A stretch of 64,000 nt of DNA, taken from Avena insularis. Taxonomy: Eukaryota; Streptophyta; Magnoliopsida; Poales; Poaceae. This document shows positions 46,790 to 59,897 of this stretch, in pieces. Where the stretch lies: positions 376,947,331 through 377,011,330 of the forward strand of contig CM042688.1 in the NCBI GenBank assembly GCA_023614405.1, read 5' to 3'. The notes under the pieces are model-generated. The model was not told the DNA's origin. It did no database searches and was given only the letters and a program-made list of their open reading frames with translations. A program made the translations under genes and the position numbers. The stretch's first letter is position 1. Every line of letters begins with the position of its first letter.

Positions 46790-49700
46790 TGTAACACCCA
46801 AAACTCCTAATCAAGATTATCAAGTTCTAATCACTCAAGTTTAGGGTTAACAAAAACTTTTATTAATAAAATGAATATGAATGCATGTGTGTTTTAGTGT
46901 AGAATTGATTAAAATTGCCATGCTTGATTGTTACAAATGATGTGAAATGGTTTAAAGGTGAATGCTTCCATCTAGACCAATTACAAACAAAATCAAAAGA
47001 AAAATAAATCAAATATGAATAAATAAAGCAAATGGTCATTGTGACAAAAGTAAACCACTAGGCCACTTTGTGTGTTTCTAGAAGAGAAATTATAACAGAA
47101 ACATTTCTACTTCTTTTCACCCCTTGCTAGACCAAGTAAAAGTGTATCAAGGCCCACTTTACAAACTTACAAAAACATCTTTCAAATCAATTTACTAGAC
47201 AGTTGAAAATTGAATCTAGTTCATGGGTTAAGATCCCACTTTTCCAAAAACCCATCAAACCAATTCCCCTTGACCTCTCCAAGCAAACATAGTTACTCAA
47301 GGTTAAGATCAAACCACTCAAAATTTTGAATCAAAAATTTCAAAGTAAAATTCTTGCGGCCATATCATCAAACACTTAACTACATAAATAAACCTCTGGC
47401 CTAACTTCACTGCTTCCACAGTAATTAGTCGACCATTTGGTCCCCTCTTAAACCTCCTGTCTCCCCTGAGTCTAACCAAGCCCCAGACCAAGCCCCTCTT
47501 TGTCGTGTGCACAGTGGAGCGCCGCCCGTTTTTGGTCGTCGCCGGTCGACAGTGGGCAGAGCGCCAGAGGCAACGCCGCCCTCGCCCACGACGCGCACCA
47601 ACACGCCTCGGTCCACCGCCACCCCTTGTCCAAGCCACGACCCCAGCCGAGCCCTGGACCAACCTAGCTACGCCGCGCCCAACACCTTTGTGCCATGTCC
47701 AGAGCGCGCCAGCTCGCCGCGCCCAACCAGCTCGCACAGACCGCTCCTCACCCCGCCTCGCATGCACTGACTTGCCATGATCACCCCAACCCCTTGACAA
47801 CCCCCGTTCGCGGCTGCTGCGGTACCGCCTGCCGCCTGCCACCAAACACATATCGTCCGTCGCGAACTGCCGCGCTCCGACCGAACCACACCGCCCCGCG
47901 CCTCACCATTACGCCCATAAGAACTGCCGGAACACACAACACCGCCCACTAGCCACTAAACGCCGCTAGTTGCACAGTAGCATCATCACCGACGAGCTCA
48001 AGGCTTGCCAGTTTCCTCACCGTAGTATAAAAGGAGGCCACCCCTGCCTCATTTCTCCACACCTTTCCACTCACCACTCCTCACTAATCCTCCCCCCACT
48101 TCTTCCCGGAGCAAGGCGAGCTCTCTCTCGTCAGAATTTGGCCGGAGCCTACCGCTGCTAGAGGAGAAGGGCACCGTCGATTTCGACCACCCCAAGCCCT
48201 GCTGTGACCGCGCCTCGACTCGTCATCATCTACCATGTCGATCGCCCCCGTCGCCAACCCTAGCTGGAGCCCAGGTGAGCCTAGCCAGACCCCCATCGCC
48301 GCGTTAGGGTTGATTCCTCGCCGGAGTAGTTCGTCGTCGTCGACGACTCACCGCGTTGGATTAGAATTAGATCACACGGCCTAAATCCACCGATACTGGT
48401 TTAGATACGAATAAGCTAACTAGTGGACCGATCATCCGATGTCTTTGTCTTTGTGTAGTGCTGGCTGGCCGTTTAACTTCCTGCTGGCACAGAAATTCAA
48501 ATATTGTTTTTCCATTTTTGTTTAGACTAGTTTCTATCCACAAATTCAAAAATCAATTCAGAGAGTTTCACTAAACCAAATTGGATGATTCAAATTTTGT
48601 TAGAAAGATATTTAAATTATCTATCCAAGCCCATTGGATTTAAATCAATTGGAGTTAGAGATAATCTTTAGTAAAAATAATAAGACATAGACTTTTGCAA
48701 CTTCAAACATTTTTCAAAAATCAACCATAACAGCTTTTGAGTTGATTTCAACTCTCAAAAATCACATTTGGCATATCTATCTGAATATGTAAAAATATTT
48801 AGGTTTGCATGCAGTAACACTGGACTAGTACCAAAAGAATGCTATTAGGGCATTTCTAGTCACTTTAAATCTATTAAATAATAATCTTAAACCTTATAAA
48901 ATGTGACCAACCCTTTAAATCACATTCCCATGTATTAGAATATGTGGTGATGACATGTGTCCAAATGATCCCATATTTTAATTGGAGAATATTAAATCTT
49001 AATATTTGGTGAACACTCTTAACTTAGTGGCTAGTGCTAAGCATAAAACTTGATCAATTTAGATGGGAATACTTGGTGAAAATGATTATGAAAACCTTGG
49101 AATGATGAGTCATTCTATTGAAATGTTTTGACATGTGTTGAGAAACACAAATGGATTTGATGATAAAAATGCTGAGGCATGAGCCTTAGCCCTTTATAAA
49201 AACGGATGGTTGGTTTCGGATGCGATACCATTCCAATTTTACCGTACAACCACAATACCTGAATTGGGTAGGGCTTAGCCGAAAGTTTATATGCATTAGT
49301 ATGGGTTCCCTCGCGGAAGAGGTTTCAGTTGAGGCTACCTCTTGACGATGTCCACCTATGCAGTGCCCAGGATGGCAGATGGCCATGGCTGGGAGGCCAA
49401 GCTCATAGGGGAGGTGCCTATACTAGAGTGTGTAATTGATAGGTTATGATTGATTATCCGCATACTAAGTATGATGATTCAGGGTTATCCCTGACGAATG
49501 TATCGAATTTTGTGGTGAAAGTGTACCACCTATGCAGAGTGTCAAACTATTCGAATAGCCACGTCCGCGGTCATGGACAGTTGGAGTGGTCATACTGTTC
49601 CATCGTCAGATGTTTTCAAAATGACTTGTGAAGTGAACTATGATTTTGACTTAACCACAACAGGGTTTTGAATATGAAAACTAGGTTCTCATTTAAAGTG

Positions 49701-50175
49701 ATTTAGAACTTTTACTTAGTTTTCTTTACTTCTAAACTCAGTTTAGATAAACCTGGCTTTTTGCAAATAAACCTAGAGCTTAGGATTCCTACTAGAACTA
49801 CGTTACTTGTTAGTGATAGTTTGCGAGTACTTAAAGAATACTCATGGCTTTGTCCCTGGCTATTCCTGTGGCCAGATTATGAGGATGACTATTTGGATGA
49901 TGGACAGCAAGACGTCTACGACAACTAGGATCATCTCCCATCGTCAGCATTGCCTGTGACCCTGAAGATGGAGCCCACTGCTACGTTTATTATTCCGTTG
50001 CTTGTTTGTATTAAGACTGGATTGTGAGATCCTTTATTTGTGTAAGACCCTATTATGGTTTGTAATGGATGATGTACTGTGATATCCATTCTGTTATGTC
50101 TCGCAAAAATGGTAATCCTGGGATTGCGAGGTATGACATAACAGGCATCTAGGATTGAAAATCCGGGTGTTGATA
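46790..50175 (+). mobile_element. solo LTR of a Tekay-type element (3386 bp)
   Basis: It starts TGTAACACCC and ends GGGTGTTGATA (inverted tips; the final CA has become TA) and is flanked by a perfect GTTTG duplication (46785-46789 and 50176-50180). No primer site or interior is present, so the element was reduced by recombination between its LTRs. TATAAAAGG is at 48026-48034. Compared with the copy at 4923-8026 it has an internal deletion near 49000. The GC-rich 47450-47950 part has frames on both strands that I regard as chance. It interrupts Tat-2 RT. Confidence 0.88.
48026..48034 (+). promoter_or_regulatory. TATA box in the solo LTR
   Basis: TATAAAAGG followed by a C-rich leader. The other copy has TATACAAGG at the aligned place. 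Confidence 0.55.
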
Positions 50176-50180
50176 GTTTG

Positions 50181-50417
50181 TGATCCCCTGTGATTTCTTC
50201 AATTCTTTGTTATGGCATCGGTTAGGCGACGGAGTTCCTTTCCAATGGCCTTTTGATTTGGTTCTGTGAAGCGGCGAAGTGACTGTTTTACTGGTTTTGC
50301 CTTAGGATCTAAGTTAAGTGCGTGCTCAGTGAGTTCCGTGGGAATTCCCAGCATGTCGGCTGGTAACCATGCGAAAATCTCCCAGTGCTCACGGAGGAAC
50401 TCGATGAGCGCGCTTTC
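50181..50417 (-). pseudogene. Tat-2 reverse transcriptase N-terminus
   Basis: The minus strand reads LIEFLREHWEIFAWLPADML and PKAKPVKQSLRRFTEPNQKA, the conserved entry to Ty3/Gypsy RT of the Tat lineage, then reaches a stop (TGA near 50193) just before the solo LTR insertion. It joins the protease-side frame on its right. Confidence 0.75.
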
Positions 50418-50999
50418 CTATGTGGGACCAAGATTGGAGGCCACAAAAGTAATTTTCTTCGGGTCAGTAGGGTGAATCTGAACTTCCCTTGTATCTTTTG
50501 TGGTGTCAAAAGCCTGATCGGGATTGACACGTGCTACTGCCAGAGGTTCTGCATTTTCTGACATTTTTAGTTGCTCAAACTCGGTCTCCATCCTGAAGGA
50601 TTCAGAGATTTTGTTGAATTCTCGATCGCAACTATCAAAACGTGTAAAACTGCCCTTCATTGTTCTGTCCCCTTTGGGGGCTGGCATTTTCATAACCAGG
50701 TACACACAATATGGTACTGCCATGAACCGTCCGAAGGCTAGGCGACCCAGGATCGCGTGATACTATGACGGCTATTCCATGACTTCAAACTTGAGCTTTT
50801 CGCGCCTAAAATTTTCTTTGGATCCGAAAACAACGTCAAGAGATATTTTACCTAAAGGAATTTCAGCTTTGCCTGGGATTATGCCGTGGAAAGATGTTTC
50901 TGTTAGTGCTAAATTTGCTAAAGAGGAATTCATTGCATTAAGTGTCTTAGCGTAAATTATGTTGATGTTGCTTCCTGCGTCCATGAAAACCTTACTCAT
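50418..50999 (-). pseudogene. Tat-2 protease and linker
   Basis: The frame 50999-50772 reads VFMDAGSNINIIYAKTL, an aspartic protease active site (DAGS for DTGS/DSGS), and EIPLGKISLDVVFGS downstream. A stop near 50769 separates it from 50723-50418, the linker to RT. The protease would mature the Gag-Pol polyprotein. Degraded by stops. Confidence 0.65.
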
Positions 51000-53264
51000 A
51001 TCAAATCCACCAACTTACGCATCTACTATTAGAGATGAGTGGTCCAGTCGTGGGACTCGAAGTGGATGATCAGCTCTGCTGAATGTAATTTCCTGTTCTG
51101 ACCAATGGAGATACTCGGGTGCGGCTGGTGGTGCCGTTTCTGCCATGTTAACTTGTCGTGTAATTAGTTTCTAAATTCTATTGGATGGGCGCTCTCTTTG
51201 GATCATCGACATTGCTCCTTTGGAGATGGGGTATTTGTCCTCTTTGTTTCTATTTGTAGTGGTCCATCCTTGTCCTGCTGACGGCTACATTGGTAGAGGT
51301 GGTGGTGCACTAATTTCTAGGGCTCCATGTGCGGTGGTGTATCCTCGACTTGCTGCTTCGGTTGCCTTTGCATTGCATACTTCCTGCATCTTTAGAAACG
51401 TTCGGCAATCCTTCATGGAGTCATTTGATCTCCTTCTGCCTATTGAGTCGACATAGAAGTGCATGTTGTAGGGTCCTTCCAGCATTTGCATTCTAGACAT
51501 TGGGGGATCCCGAGATCTTGGCTGGTATCTCTGTGTTGATTGTCTTCCTCCGACATCATCTCTTAGGTATCCTCTACTGTGGTCGTCGTTTCTTCGGTTG
51601 TGCCCTCCTAAAAAACCAGCTGCAACATAGCTTGGTTCACCGTATCCGTCGTTATTTCATCAACTTCTATAATTACTGCGCATGTCCCTATCTTCTTCGG
51701 GTGAGCATGTTTGCTTGTTGTATACTGTGTCTTCACCATGGGCCCAACGATTTACCATATCCATCAGCTGTGAAGTTGTTTTGGGTTGATTTGCCCCTTT
51801 CATCAATGAACTCTCTTCGGCAGACTCCGTCGTTGAAGGGATCGATTACCCTTTTGTCAGATATAGCTTCGGCCAAATTTTTGATGATGTTCCACCACCA
51901 GATGAAAGCTCGTATTGATTCTCCAGATTTCTACTTGCACACCCGCAATTGCTCTAGTGATGCAGGTCGCTTGAATGTAGAGTTGAAGTTTTGGATGAAC
52001 TTGTCTTCAAGATCGTTCGAACTGCTGATGGATTCTTCAGGTAATTGTCTTAGCCAGGATCGGGCGGTGAACTCTAGGCTTTGCATTGCGGTGGCCTTGT
52101 AGCCACCCTGTAGTTTGACGGTTGCCAGATAATCTGCCAACCAAGCTTCGGGTTCCTAGAGGCCGTCATACTTCTAGCGGTCATGAGGGAGTTTGAATTC
52201 CTTGGGTACTAGAGTTTTGTGAATCCGTTGGGTAAAGCAACTAGCTCCACATAACTCATAATCATCCTTGGTTTCACCGTTGTAGTATCTTCGACTGCTA
52301 TGCTCTTCCTTGGATCTGTCGATCCTGTGCTGCGTAATGTCGTCTCTTGTGTCGTTTCGTGGCTCGGAGTTCAAAACAAGTGCCTGATGTGGTGACTATG
52401 ATCGTCAGCTGTGCCCTACCTGCCGAGGGCTACTGCGACAACGTGGGGATCTGTGGGCTTGTCGTGTGATTCCTTGTTCTGCTTGTGCAAGAGATGCACC
52501 CACCATGCCGAGGTTCATGAGAGAGAAGCGATGGAGAGACGCACGAGGATCATCGGGTGCGGGTTGAGTTGTGATCAGGTATGTTTGCACAGCTACACTT
52601 GCGGCTTGTGTTGTTTTTGCTTTGATGTGTCCTGTTGGATCCACTGACATAAAAGATAAATCGAGATCTTGGGTCAGTTTGTTTCTTTTGTCTTCGGGGA
52701 TATTTTGCAGTCGTGAGGCTTCTCTCCTTAGTTATGTTCCTCCAGTTACACTTCCTGATCCTCAGGTAGAACTTAGTTGTGCCCGCCGAAGACCAGATTC
52801 GTCGGCTAGCCTTTTTCTTTCGTTGAGTTGCCCCTGCATCCTTAGCAAACCCCTCTTCTTGTGATGGACGAGTATTGGTAGGCCATTAGTTCTTCGCGCG
52901 TGGCCTTGGCTGTCATTGGAGCCACACCTGATACTGCGTCCCTTGCTTTTTTCCATGCTTCGGCTGATAGCCGAAGAGTTTGCCGTTCGCCTCCACGTGG
53001 TTCTCCTCCTCCTTGGATTATGCGGTTGTTTGTTAGGTCTCCTTCGCTTCCGTGATTTCCTGCATTGTCATCCGATAAAATATCATTGGGATCAAGGACA
53101 GGGTTACTGTTGGAGTCACGCTGATTTGAGGCGTCCCCGATGATCACAAACACTTGGTGGTGTGTTATGTATGAACTAGTGACATCGTCATCGGATCTGA
53201 GGGAGACACTGTTTGGAGGATCAATGAAATCCAACGATTTCTGTTCTAGGTAGATTTCGGCCAT
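51000..53264 (-). pseudogene. Tat-2 gag, broken into several frames
   Basis: Pieces in order on the minus strand: N-terminal acidic region 53264-52842 (ILSDDNAGNHGSEGDL), linker 52842-52180, capsid core 52140-51931 with LEFTARSWLRQLPEESISS and DKFIQNFNSTFKRPASLEQL (the retrotransposon gag signature), and a C-terminal part 51500-51285 with HFYVDSIGRRRSND and AKATEAASRGY. Many stops and frame changes. Gag forms the particle that carries element RNA. Confidence 0.7.
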
Positions 53265-53715
53265 CCTGATTCCGATGTCGATACTTTCGTCGCTTTCTTC
53301 GGGTTCAACATTTATTGGGTTTGATCCACGTGGTGGTGTTAGCTAGGAGTCTGGTCTGAGGGAGATACCATCGTAAAGACCATCAAGATCCCCTAGATCT
53401 ACTGATTCTTCAGAGTTTTCTTTGTCGTTTGCTAGCTAGGGTGCAGCTTCTTCGGATGATCCGACAGATGATGCAGGTATCGCCGTAGGCGCGACTTTTT
53501 TGACCGATGGTCCTGACGAAATTGGAGCCGATGGGTGTGGTTCTTTGGGATCCTCTACATGAAAGTGGAAACTTCCGATGATGAGATTGGATCCGCAGTT
53601 GAAGTCAACGGGAACCAAGATAGAGGTGGGCGGGCATGGTGCCGCTTCTTTCGGATTGCTACTTGATGAAGGGGGCCACTGAATCCATGACTCCTGCGTT
53701 TAGGTTCCCCACATA
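53265..53715 (-). other. 5' leader of Tat-2
   Basis: Between primer site and the first gag frame; Pro/Ser-rich short frames only. Possibly the N-terminal gag codons are here but broken. Confidence 0.4.
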
Positions 53716-53725
53716 TGGCACCAAT
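53716..53725 (-). other. primer binding site of Tat-2
   Basis: The minus strand reads ATTGGTGCCA and is followed by TATGTGGGGAA, the TTGGxGCC...TGTGGGGA form seen after 5' LTRs of Tat-lineage grass elements. Confidence 0.6.
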
Positions 53726-54118
53726 TGACGAGCGGTAACCTTGGCAATGCCCATGGTTATGGACTTAGCGTTTCATGGAAAAGTGAATGCTGGGAATTTC
53801 GTCGACTGATGAGACAAACAAGGGAGTCGAAGTCGTCTGATTGCTTATGGTCAAATCGATTACATATTGCTCAAGGCTTTTCTCGGTACCTCTCCATTGG
53901 CTCCTCCCAGCATATATATAATAGGCCGGGTCCCAAAGTCGTGTGTGGATAGGTTACAAACTATGATTACAACAGCGGTAGAATGCCGGTTTCTATTTCC
54001 TTATCTATCAAACTATATCTTCCCTCGGATGCTTCCTGGGCCTTCTTTGTGGGCATCATGGGCTTGTGATCCTTTATGCAGCTAGTGTAACCAATTATAA
54101 GAACCCGAATAATCATAC
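53726..54118 (-). repeat. partial 5' LTR of Tat-2
   Basis: It lies directly upstream of the primer site, ends ...CGTCA, and contains a TATATATA promoter box at 53912-53922 followed by a leader. The upstream part is cut off where Copia-2 sequence begins (about 54119). No partner LTR is in the window, so assignment rests on context. Confidence 0.55.
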
Positions 54119-54974
54119 CCATGTCAGTATCCCTTAAGTGTGTCACCGTACGGTTCACGAATAATGTAGAGATGATCGAGACCCCTCTCCGATCAATAAT
54201 CAGCAGCGGGACCTGGAGATCCGTACTGACTCCCACACATTCAACAATGACTCCAGTGATCATGAGAACCTTTAATGTTTGTAAATAATTCCTTTTTTCT
54301 TGCGATATATTACATGTCCAAGATTCGATCATCGGTATCCACATACCTAGTTTGATATCGTTACGACAAGTACTCTTTCTCGTTCCTGTGATATAACATT
54401 CAAGTGATCTTATCACTTGTTTGCAAGCTACATCAATGTGATATCACTGAGAGGCCCAGAGTATATCTCTCTCCGTCATAGGGATGAAAAATCCCACTCT
54501 TGATCCATAAGCCTCTACATAACACCTTCAGAGTATCTGGACCCAACTTTATTGTCACCCTGTTATGGTGTAATGTTTGATGTTATCAAGTTACTCTTCC
54601 GGTGTTGGTGATTAACATGATATCATGGTCTAAGGATTAAAGTTACTTCGTATGCTATTATAGCAATGTAAACACAATGACTTTGATCATATTACTATAC
54701 TTCGGATGAATGTTCATCACACCATTCCACCAATGTTGTGACCTCGTTATTAACAACATCCAATGTCCATGATCAGGAAACCTTGATCATCTTGTTAATC
54801 AATGAGCTAGTTTATATGAGAGGAATAACTAGGAACTCTTTATTTGTTTATTAAACACACATGTGTTAACATTTCCAATTAATACAATTATAGCATGCAA
54901 AATAAACATTTATCATAAACAAGGAATAAGATAATAACCACTTTTATTATTGCCTCTCGTTCATATTCCCTTGA
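54119..54974 (-). repeat. 3' LTR of Copia-2, truncated
   Basis: It aligns to about 16745-17592 of the Copia-1 LTR, ending CATATTCCCTTGA (final CA changed). About 0.8 kb is missing on the side next to the Tat-2 LTR. Confidence 0.8.
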
Positions 54975-57900
54975 GTCTCCCACTTGCACTAGAGTCAATA
55001 ATCTTGTTTGTAAACTTGCACATTCAACACTTATGGCTTTCTGGTGTTGTATATACACGTTTGATAGTGGTAAACATAATCTCCGGATCTGACACTTTTA
55101 GGTCCGTGTGTATTTGCATGTCTTTGCGTCTCTACGCATCACTCATTCTCAAATGAGATGGCATTGTATAAATTTAGTCCTTTCGTGAGACCTTTAGTTC
55201 CTTTCGGTTAAAATATGTTGATATAATTGTCGTATAATATATCTTCATAGTACTAGCCCACTGTGAACCACACCTAGTTTGATAACAAACTACTTAACAC
55301 AAATGCCCTCCTTTGCTGCTACTATAGCAGTCATATACTTATCCTTTTGTTGTAGTATCCATCACAATGTTTTAACTCTGGAACTCATCCAAATCCACCA
55401 TGGAACCTCCTTTCCATTATATTGTGCCACCCATAGTTTAAATTGAGATAAACTATATCTTGTGACAAAATTAGTATCAGTGTAACACTTTACAATGAAC
55501 TATTTGTAACCTCACAATATATTCTTAGTTCTTCCAAGGATCATAATAATATCCTTACTATCGTCCAATGATCATCTTATGATTCATTCTGGTATATGCT
55601 CATAACATTTAGAGCACAGGTCATATCTGGATATGTACATATCACGATATACATTATTGATCAAAATATTCATGTGATTTCGCTCATCAAGTGTCAAAAC
55701 ACTTGAATCTCGTTTCACTCACCAAGTGTCAATACACTTGAATTTTGATTCAATCCTTTTCCATGCAGCAAGAACCTTTCATGTCGTTTCCATATTGAAC
55801 TCATTCAATATCTCAAATATGTATGTCTGGCATAACCATATTAGCATTTCAATCTATCCATATAGACATTGATGCCCAATATTATGGTTTTGCCCAAGTC
55901 TTTCATTGAAATCAAATTTAAATGAAATTCTTGACCTGTGTCAATAAAAGATACATCATTTCCAATCAACAACATGTCCTTTACATAATGTATTAGAAAT
56001 ATGTCTCAATGCTCCCACTTAATTTCTTGCAAACGCAAGCATCTTCATCGTCTCCAGTGAAATTAAACTCTTTTAACAGAATCATCATGGTGAAGATTCC
56101 AACTCCGCTATGCTTACTTCAACCATTGAAGTTTGCATGCCCTTTTAGCATCCTTTGAATTAACAAAACCCTTCGGACAGTGTCATGTACACGTCCTAGG
56201 TAACCATTCTATTAGAAGAACTTTTTTTTATTTGTTCAACTACCATATACCAAATTATATGTAGTGGTTGCTACATCAATCTGTCCAGACTAAATATCGC
56301 TATGAAAGATCAAATCTTGTCATAGTCAACTCCTTGAACATTGTCGTAAACTCTTTTTCTTACATGTCGACTATTTCATAGATGTCAAACATCCATGTCT
56401 ATTTCCTTATAGATACAAATACGACCGATAGGCTTCATGCCTTTCCAGAGATGTCATCCAAGTTCAAAAACTTGTTTTCTCGTGTATGGAAACTATCGCG
56501 GATTTTATGACTTCTAGTCACTTTATTGAGTCAGGGCTCGTTATCGCTTCTTTTCATGTAGTTGGTTCATCATTGTCAAAACAATGACGACTTGTTTATC
56601 GAATCTCACCATTTGATTGTTACATGACCCATACGGTTCAAATAGGAACTCTAATATCCGAGATCAAAACCTCTGTAATCATGGGAGCCATGAGCATTTT
56701 AGCCGTCTCCAGGACATTTTTCGGCACTACGCTACTTAGCACATGTTGCTTAGGTTCATCAACCTAATCAGAGTTCCATTGTCCTCCCACTTAACTTTGT
56801 GAAAAATTCCTTCTTAAAAAACTTGACGTTCTAGGTGACAAACTGTTTTGTCTTCAGTGTTATGGAGGAATACCCAACTATTACTTTGGGATGACCTACA
56901 AAGACGTGCTTAGCCAATTTTGGTTGTAAATATTTTACTTATGCCTAGCATACCAAAATTTAAGAAAAGATAACTCGAGTTTCTCCCAAACCATAACCTA
57001 TATGGTGTTATTTCAACGGATCACGATGGTGCTCTTTTTAGTGTAAAAGTGGTAGTCTATAAAGCTTTAATCCTTAAAACATAATGGAAGTTTTATAAAT
57101 GACACATTTGATCTTACCATGTCAAACAAGGTTTGATTTCGTCTCTCGATCATTCCATACTCCTATGGTTTATTGGGAGACGCAAATACATGGAACAATT
57201 CCACAAATCTTAGGTGTTTTGCTAAACATGTAACTCAAATATCTTCCTTTATGATCCAATCATAAATTCTTTAGTTTCCCGTTACTATGATTTTCCACTT
57301 CATCTTGAAAACCTTTGAACATTTTTCAAATGTTTCATACTTATTCCTTATTGAGTAAATATACACATATGTCCACTCAAATTTTCAGAGAAAGTGTATG
57401 AAGTTTAAAGATCCACCACTCATGGCTACACATAATGGACTATATACATCAATATGCAAAATGTCCAATAAGTTAGTCATCCATTCTCTTTGGCCTATGA
57501 ATAGAGTTTCAATTATCTCCAGGAAAGTCTAACAAGCGTCTTATTGATCAAAATCAAAGACTCCAAAAATCCATCAACATGGAATTTCTTCATGTTTTCT
57601 TTCCGTTATAATTTAAACGGTGAAGTCACTTCGTAAGTGATCTTCCAATCATTTGTCTTGCGACATTTCAGCATTAGTTTTTGTGGACGTGATTTCTCCA
57701 ACTAGATTTGTAAATGTTCATCCATCATCTATGGAATATGGTAATTACTTGAACAACCATTATTCTCAAAATACCGGAACAAAATAACATTTATTAAAAC
57801 AAATCTTGAAGGCAATCTTTGATCTCAACGAGAAACACAATAAAACTTTATGTGTTTATGATGAACATCATCACATATTCTCTTGCTAGTTATTTAGGCC

Positions 57901-59897
57901 ATTGCAGTTCATGAATTGTGTTGTTCTTGTATGACACTTCACACCGACCAATTCGGTATCCAATACCCAAGAACCACATTGTTTAACAAGCAAAGAATAT
58001 AGCCATAACATGTATATCATCTATATACCTAAGCTGGACATTTCCAGTCTCTCTCTTTTCTGCCAAATATTTTATAGATCCTCTTTCAGCATTTCCTTTT
58101 ATTTTAAAATAATCTATCAACATCAATAGTGGCGCCATACACATGACACATAGTCCAAAGCGTGTATAGTCAAATACTAATACCTTTGGACTTGCACTTT
58201 GAAGTGGATCACCATCATCAAATGTTTGGCATTCTTTCAAAATCCATTCTTTAGTAATCTTTTAATATAATAAAAAAATTACCTACATCTTCTATTCATC
58301 ATTATCATGACAACTTTCATGATCAAGCTACTATAGCCTATAGGGGCGAATCACGAGTATAATGTCAGTTCCCAAAACCTTTTTGGGAGATTAGGATGCC
58401 TAGCGTCTCCAATCTTCACAAATTCTCATACAATATGAGAACATGTATTTTGCCAAATTATACTCTATCATATTTCAACCATAAACATTGTTTCAAATAT
58501 CACAATATCTTCCACCCATGATGGTTTCTGGAACAATTATTTCAGCTCCTAGATAACCTCGATATTAAAACAACTTTTGAATATCAAGAATCATGGAGGC
58601 AAACATGATACTTTAGATACTAACACTAGAATTGTTACTCTTGATTTAATACTACTTATTAAACTTGATGGAGTAAATGGAGTTTGCTGAAAGTTTGTAA
58701 TAGGACTTTTAAACTTTAGATTGACACTCAAAAGAATAAGATACCAGTTCGTAAAGTAAATATCCAGAATTCTATAGTTCTATTATCTCAATTATAACTA
58801 ATCATAAGGTAGTAAACGGATGCCAATGACTACAAAAAACTATGCAAATTCACTTCGATTTAATTTATGATAAATTGAGTTCAACTCTAATCATATTACT
58901 GAACTCCCACTCAAAAACAACATCCCTCGTGTCTTTTTGGTGATTACATGAACCAAATCCACTACACCAAGACCGATCATCACGTGAGTTGGTGTAGCTT
59001 CAAAGGCGAGCATTTATATGGTCATCATATCAACCATATGACTCATGCTTTACCTTTCGGTTCATGTTCCGAGGCCATGTCTATACATGCTAGGCTCGCC
59101 AAGTAAGAACCTTAGTACTCGCGTGTGTAAAACTGTCTTACACCCGTTGTACGTGAACATAGAGTCTATCACACCCGATCATCACGTGGTGTCTCGAAAC
59201 GACAAACTTTCTTAATGGTGCATACTAAGGAACAACACATTTTTATCTTGATATTTAAATGAGGGATCATCTTATAATGCTACTAAAGCGCCATACAAGC
59301 AATATAAGATGCAAACAAACATCATATGCAAAAAAGTGATATGATATGGTTCTTGCACTTGATCACTATCTTGTGCATCATGGTATGATCTTCATCATTC
59401 CTATATGTGTAAGGCCAAGGTCTATGGAACTTACACTTTGGTATGTTATAATTTCCAAGAGTATCAATCCATACTACAAATTATGACAACACCATATCAT
59501 GACACTTTCCTAGCAACAACTAAACTAGACGCCCCTAATTTAACAATTGCAAGTTTTACGTGGCTTAGGGATTTCGAAGATAGAACCATTCAAACCTACA
59601 AACATGGAACCACAATGATGATAATAAAATTATTAGCAACTCGTTGTAAATCAGATATTGACTATAGTAGGAGAGACAGACACTCGCTAGCCACTTATGC
59701 AAAACTAGTTACATGTCAAGCGTGGAACATGTCTCATGTGCGAGGACATGTAAAGTTAGTTCGGGCCGCTTCATCCCACTATGCCACCAATATATAGAAT
59801 ATATAGAAGATGCAATAACATGATCATTAATTCCCACATACTCATATGTGTTCTACCCGTGCAAAGCATCTATGCATAGATCAGGCTTTGATACTAC
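54975..59897 (-). pseudogene. heavily decayed Copia-2 gag-pol and leader
   Basis: Collinear with 17593-22620. Recognisable relics on minus: an RT box near 55965-56005 reading YVKDMLLIGND (YVDD lost), integrase-like sequence around 56850-57500, and a piece near 58000-58080 reading FLAEKRETGNVQL...DDIHVM that corresponds to the Copia-1 segment after the zinc knuckle. The longest frame there is 85 codons (58240-57983). No working protein can be made. Confidence 0.75.

Larger units (their letters stand above)
8027..54118 (-). mobile_element. Tat-2: old minus-strand Tat-lineage Gypsy element, split by three insertions
   Basis: Minus-strand segments 54118-50176, 46789-46595 and 10142-8027 read in order as LTR, primer site, gag, protease, RT, RNase H and integrase. 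The breaks fall at insertions that each have a duplicated 5-base target (GTTTG at 46785-46789 and 50176-50180; GTCTT at 10138-10142 and 46595-46599), and RT reading resumes across both. The 3' end of integrase and the 3' LTR are missing beyond 8027. Many frame breaks and lost catalytic residues show it is the oldest backbone in the window. Confidence 0.8.

Noticed and set aside
47318..47851. 177-codon minus frame, Arg/Gly-rich, in the solo LTR
   Set aside because: Same GC effect; composition is low complexity and the frame is not kept in the copy at 4923-8026.
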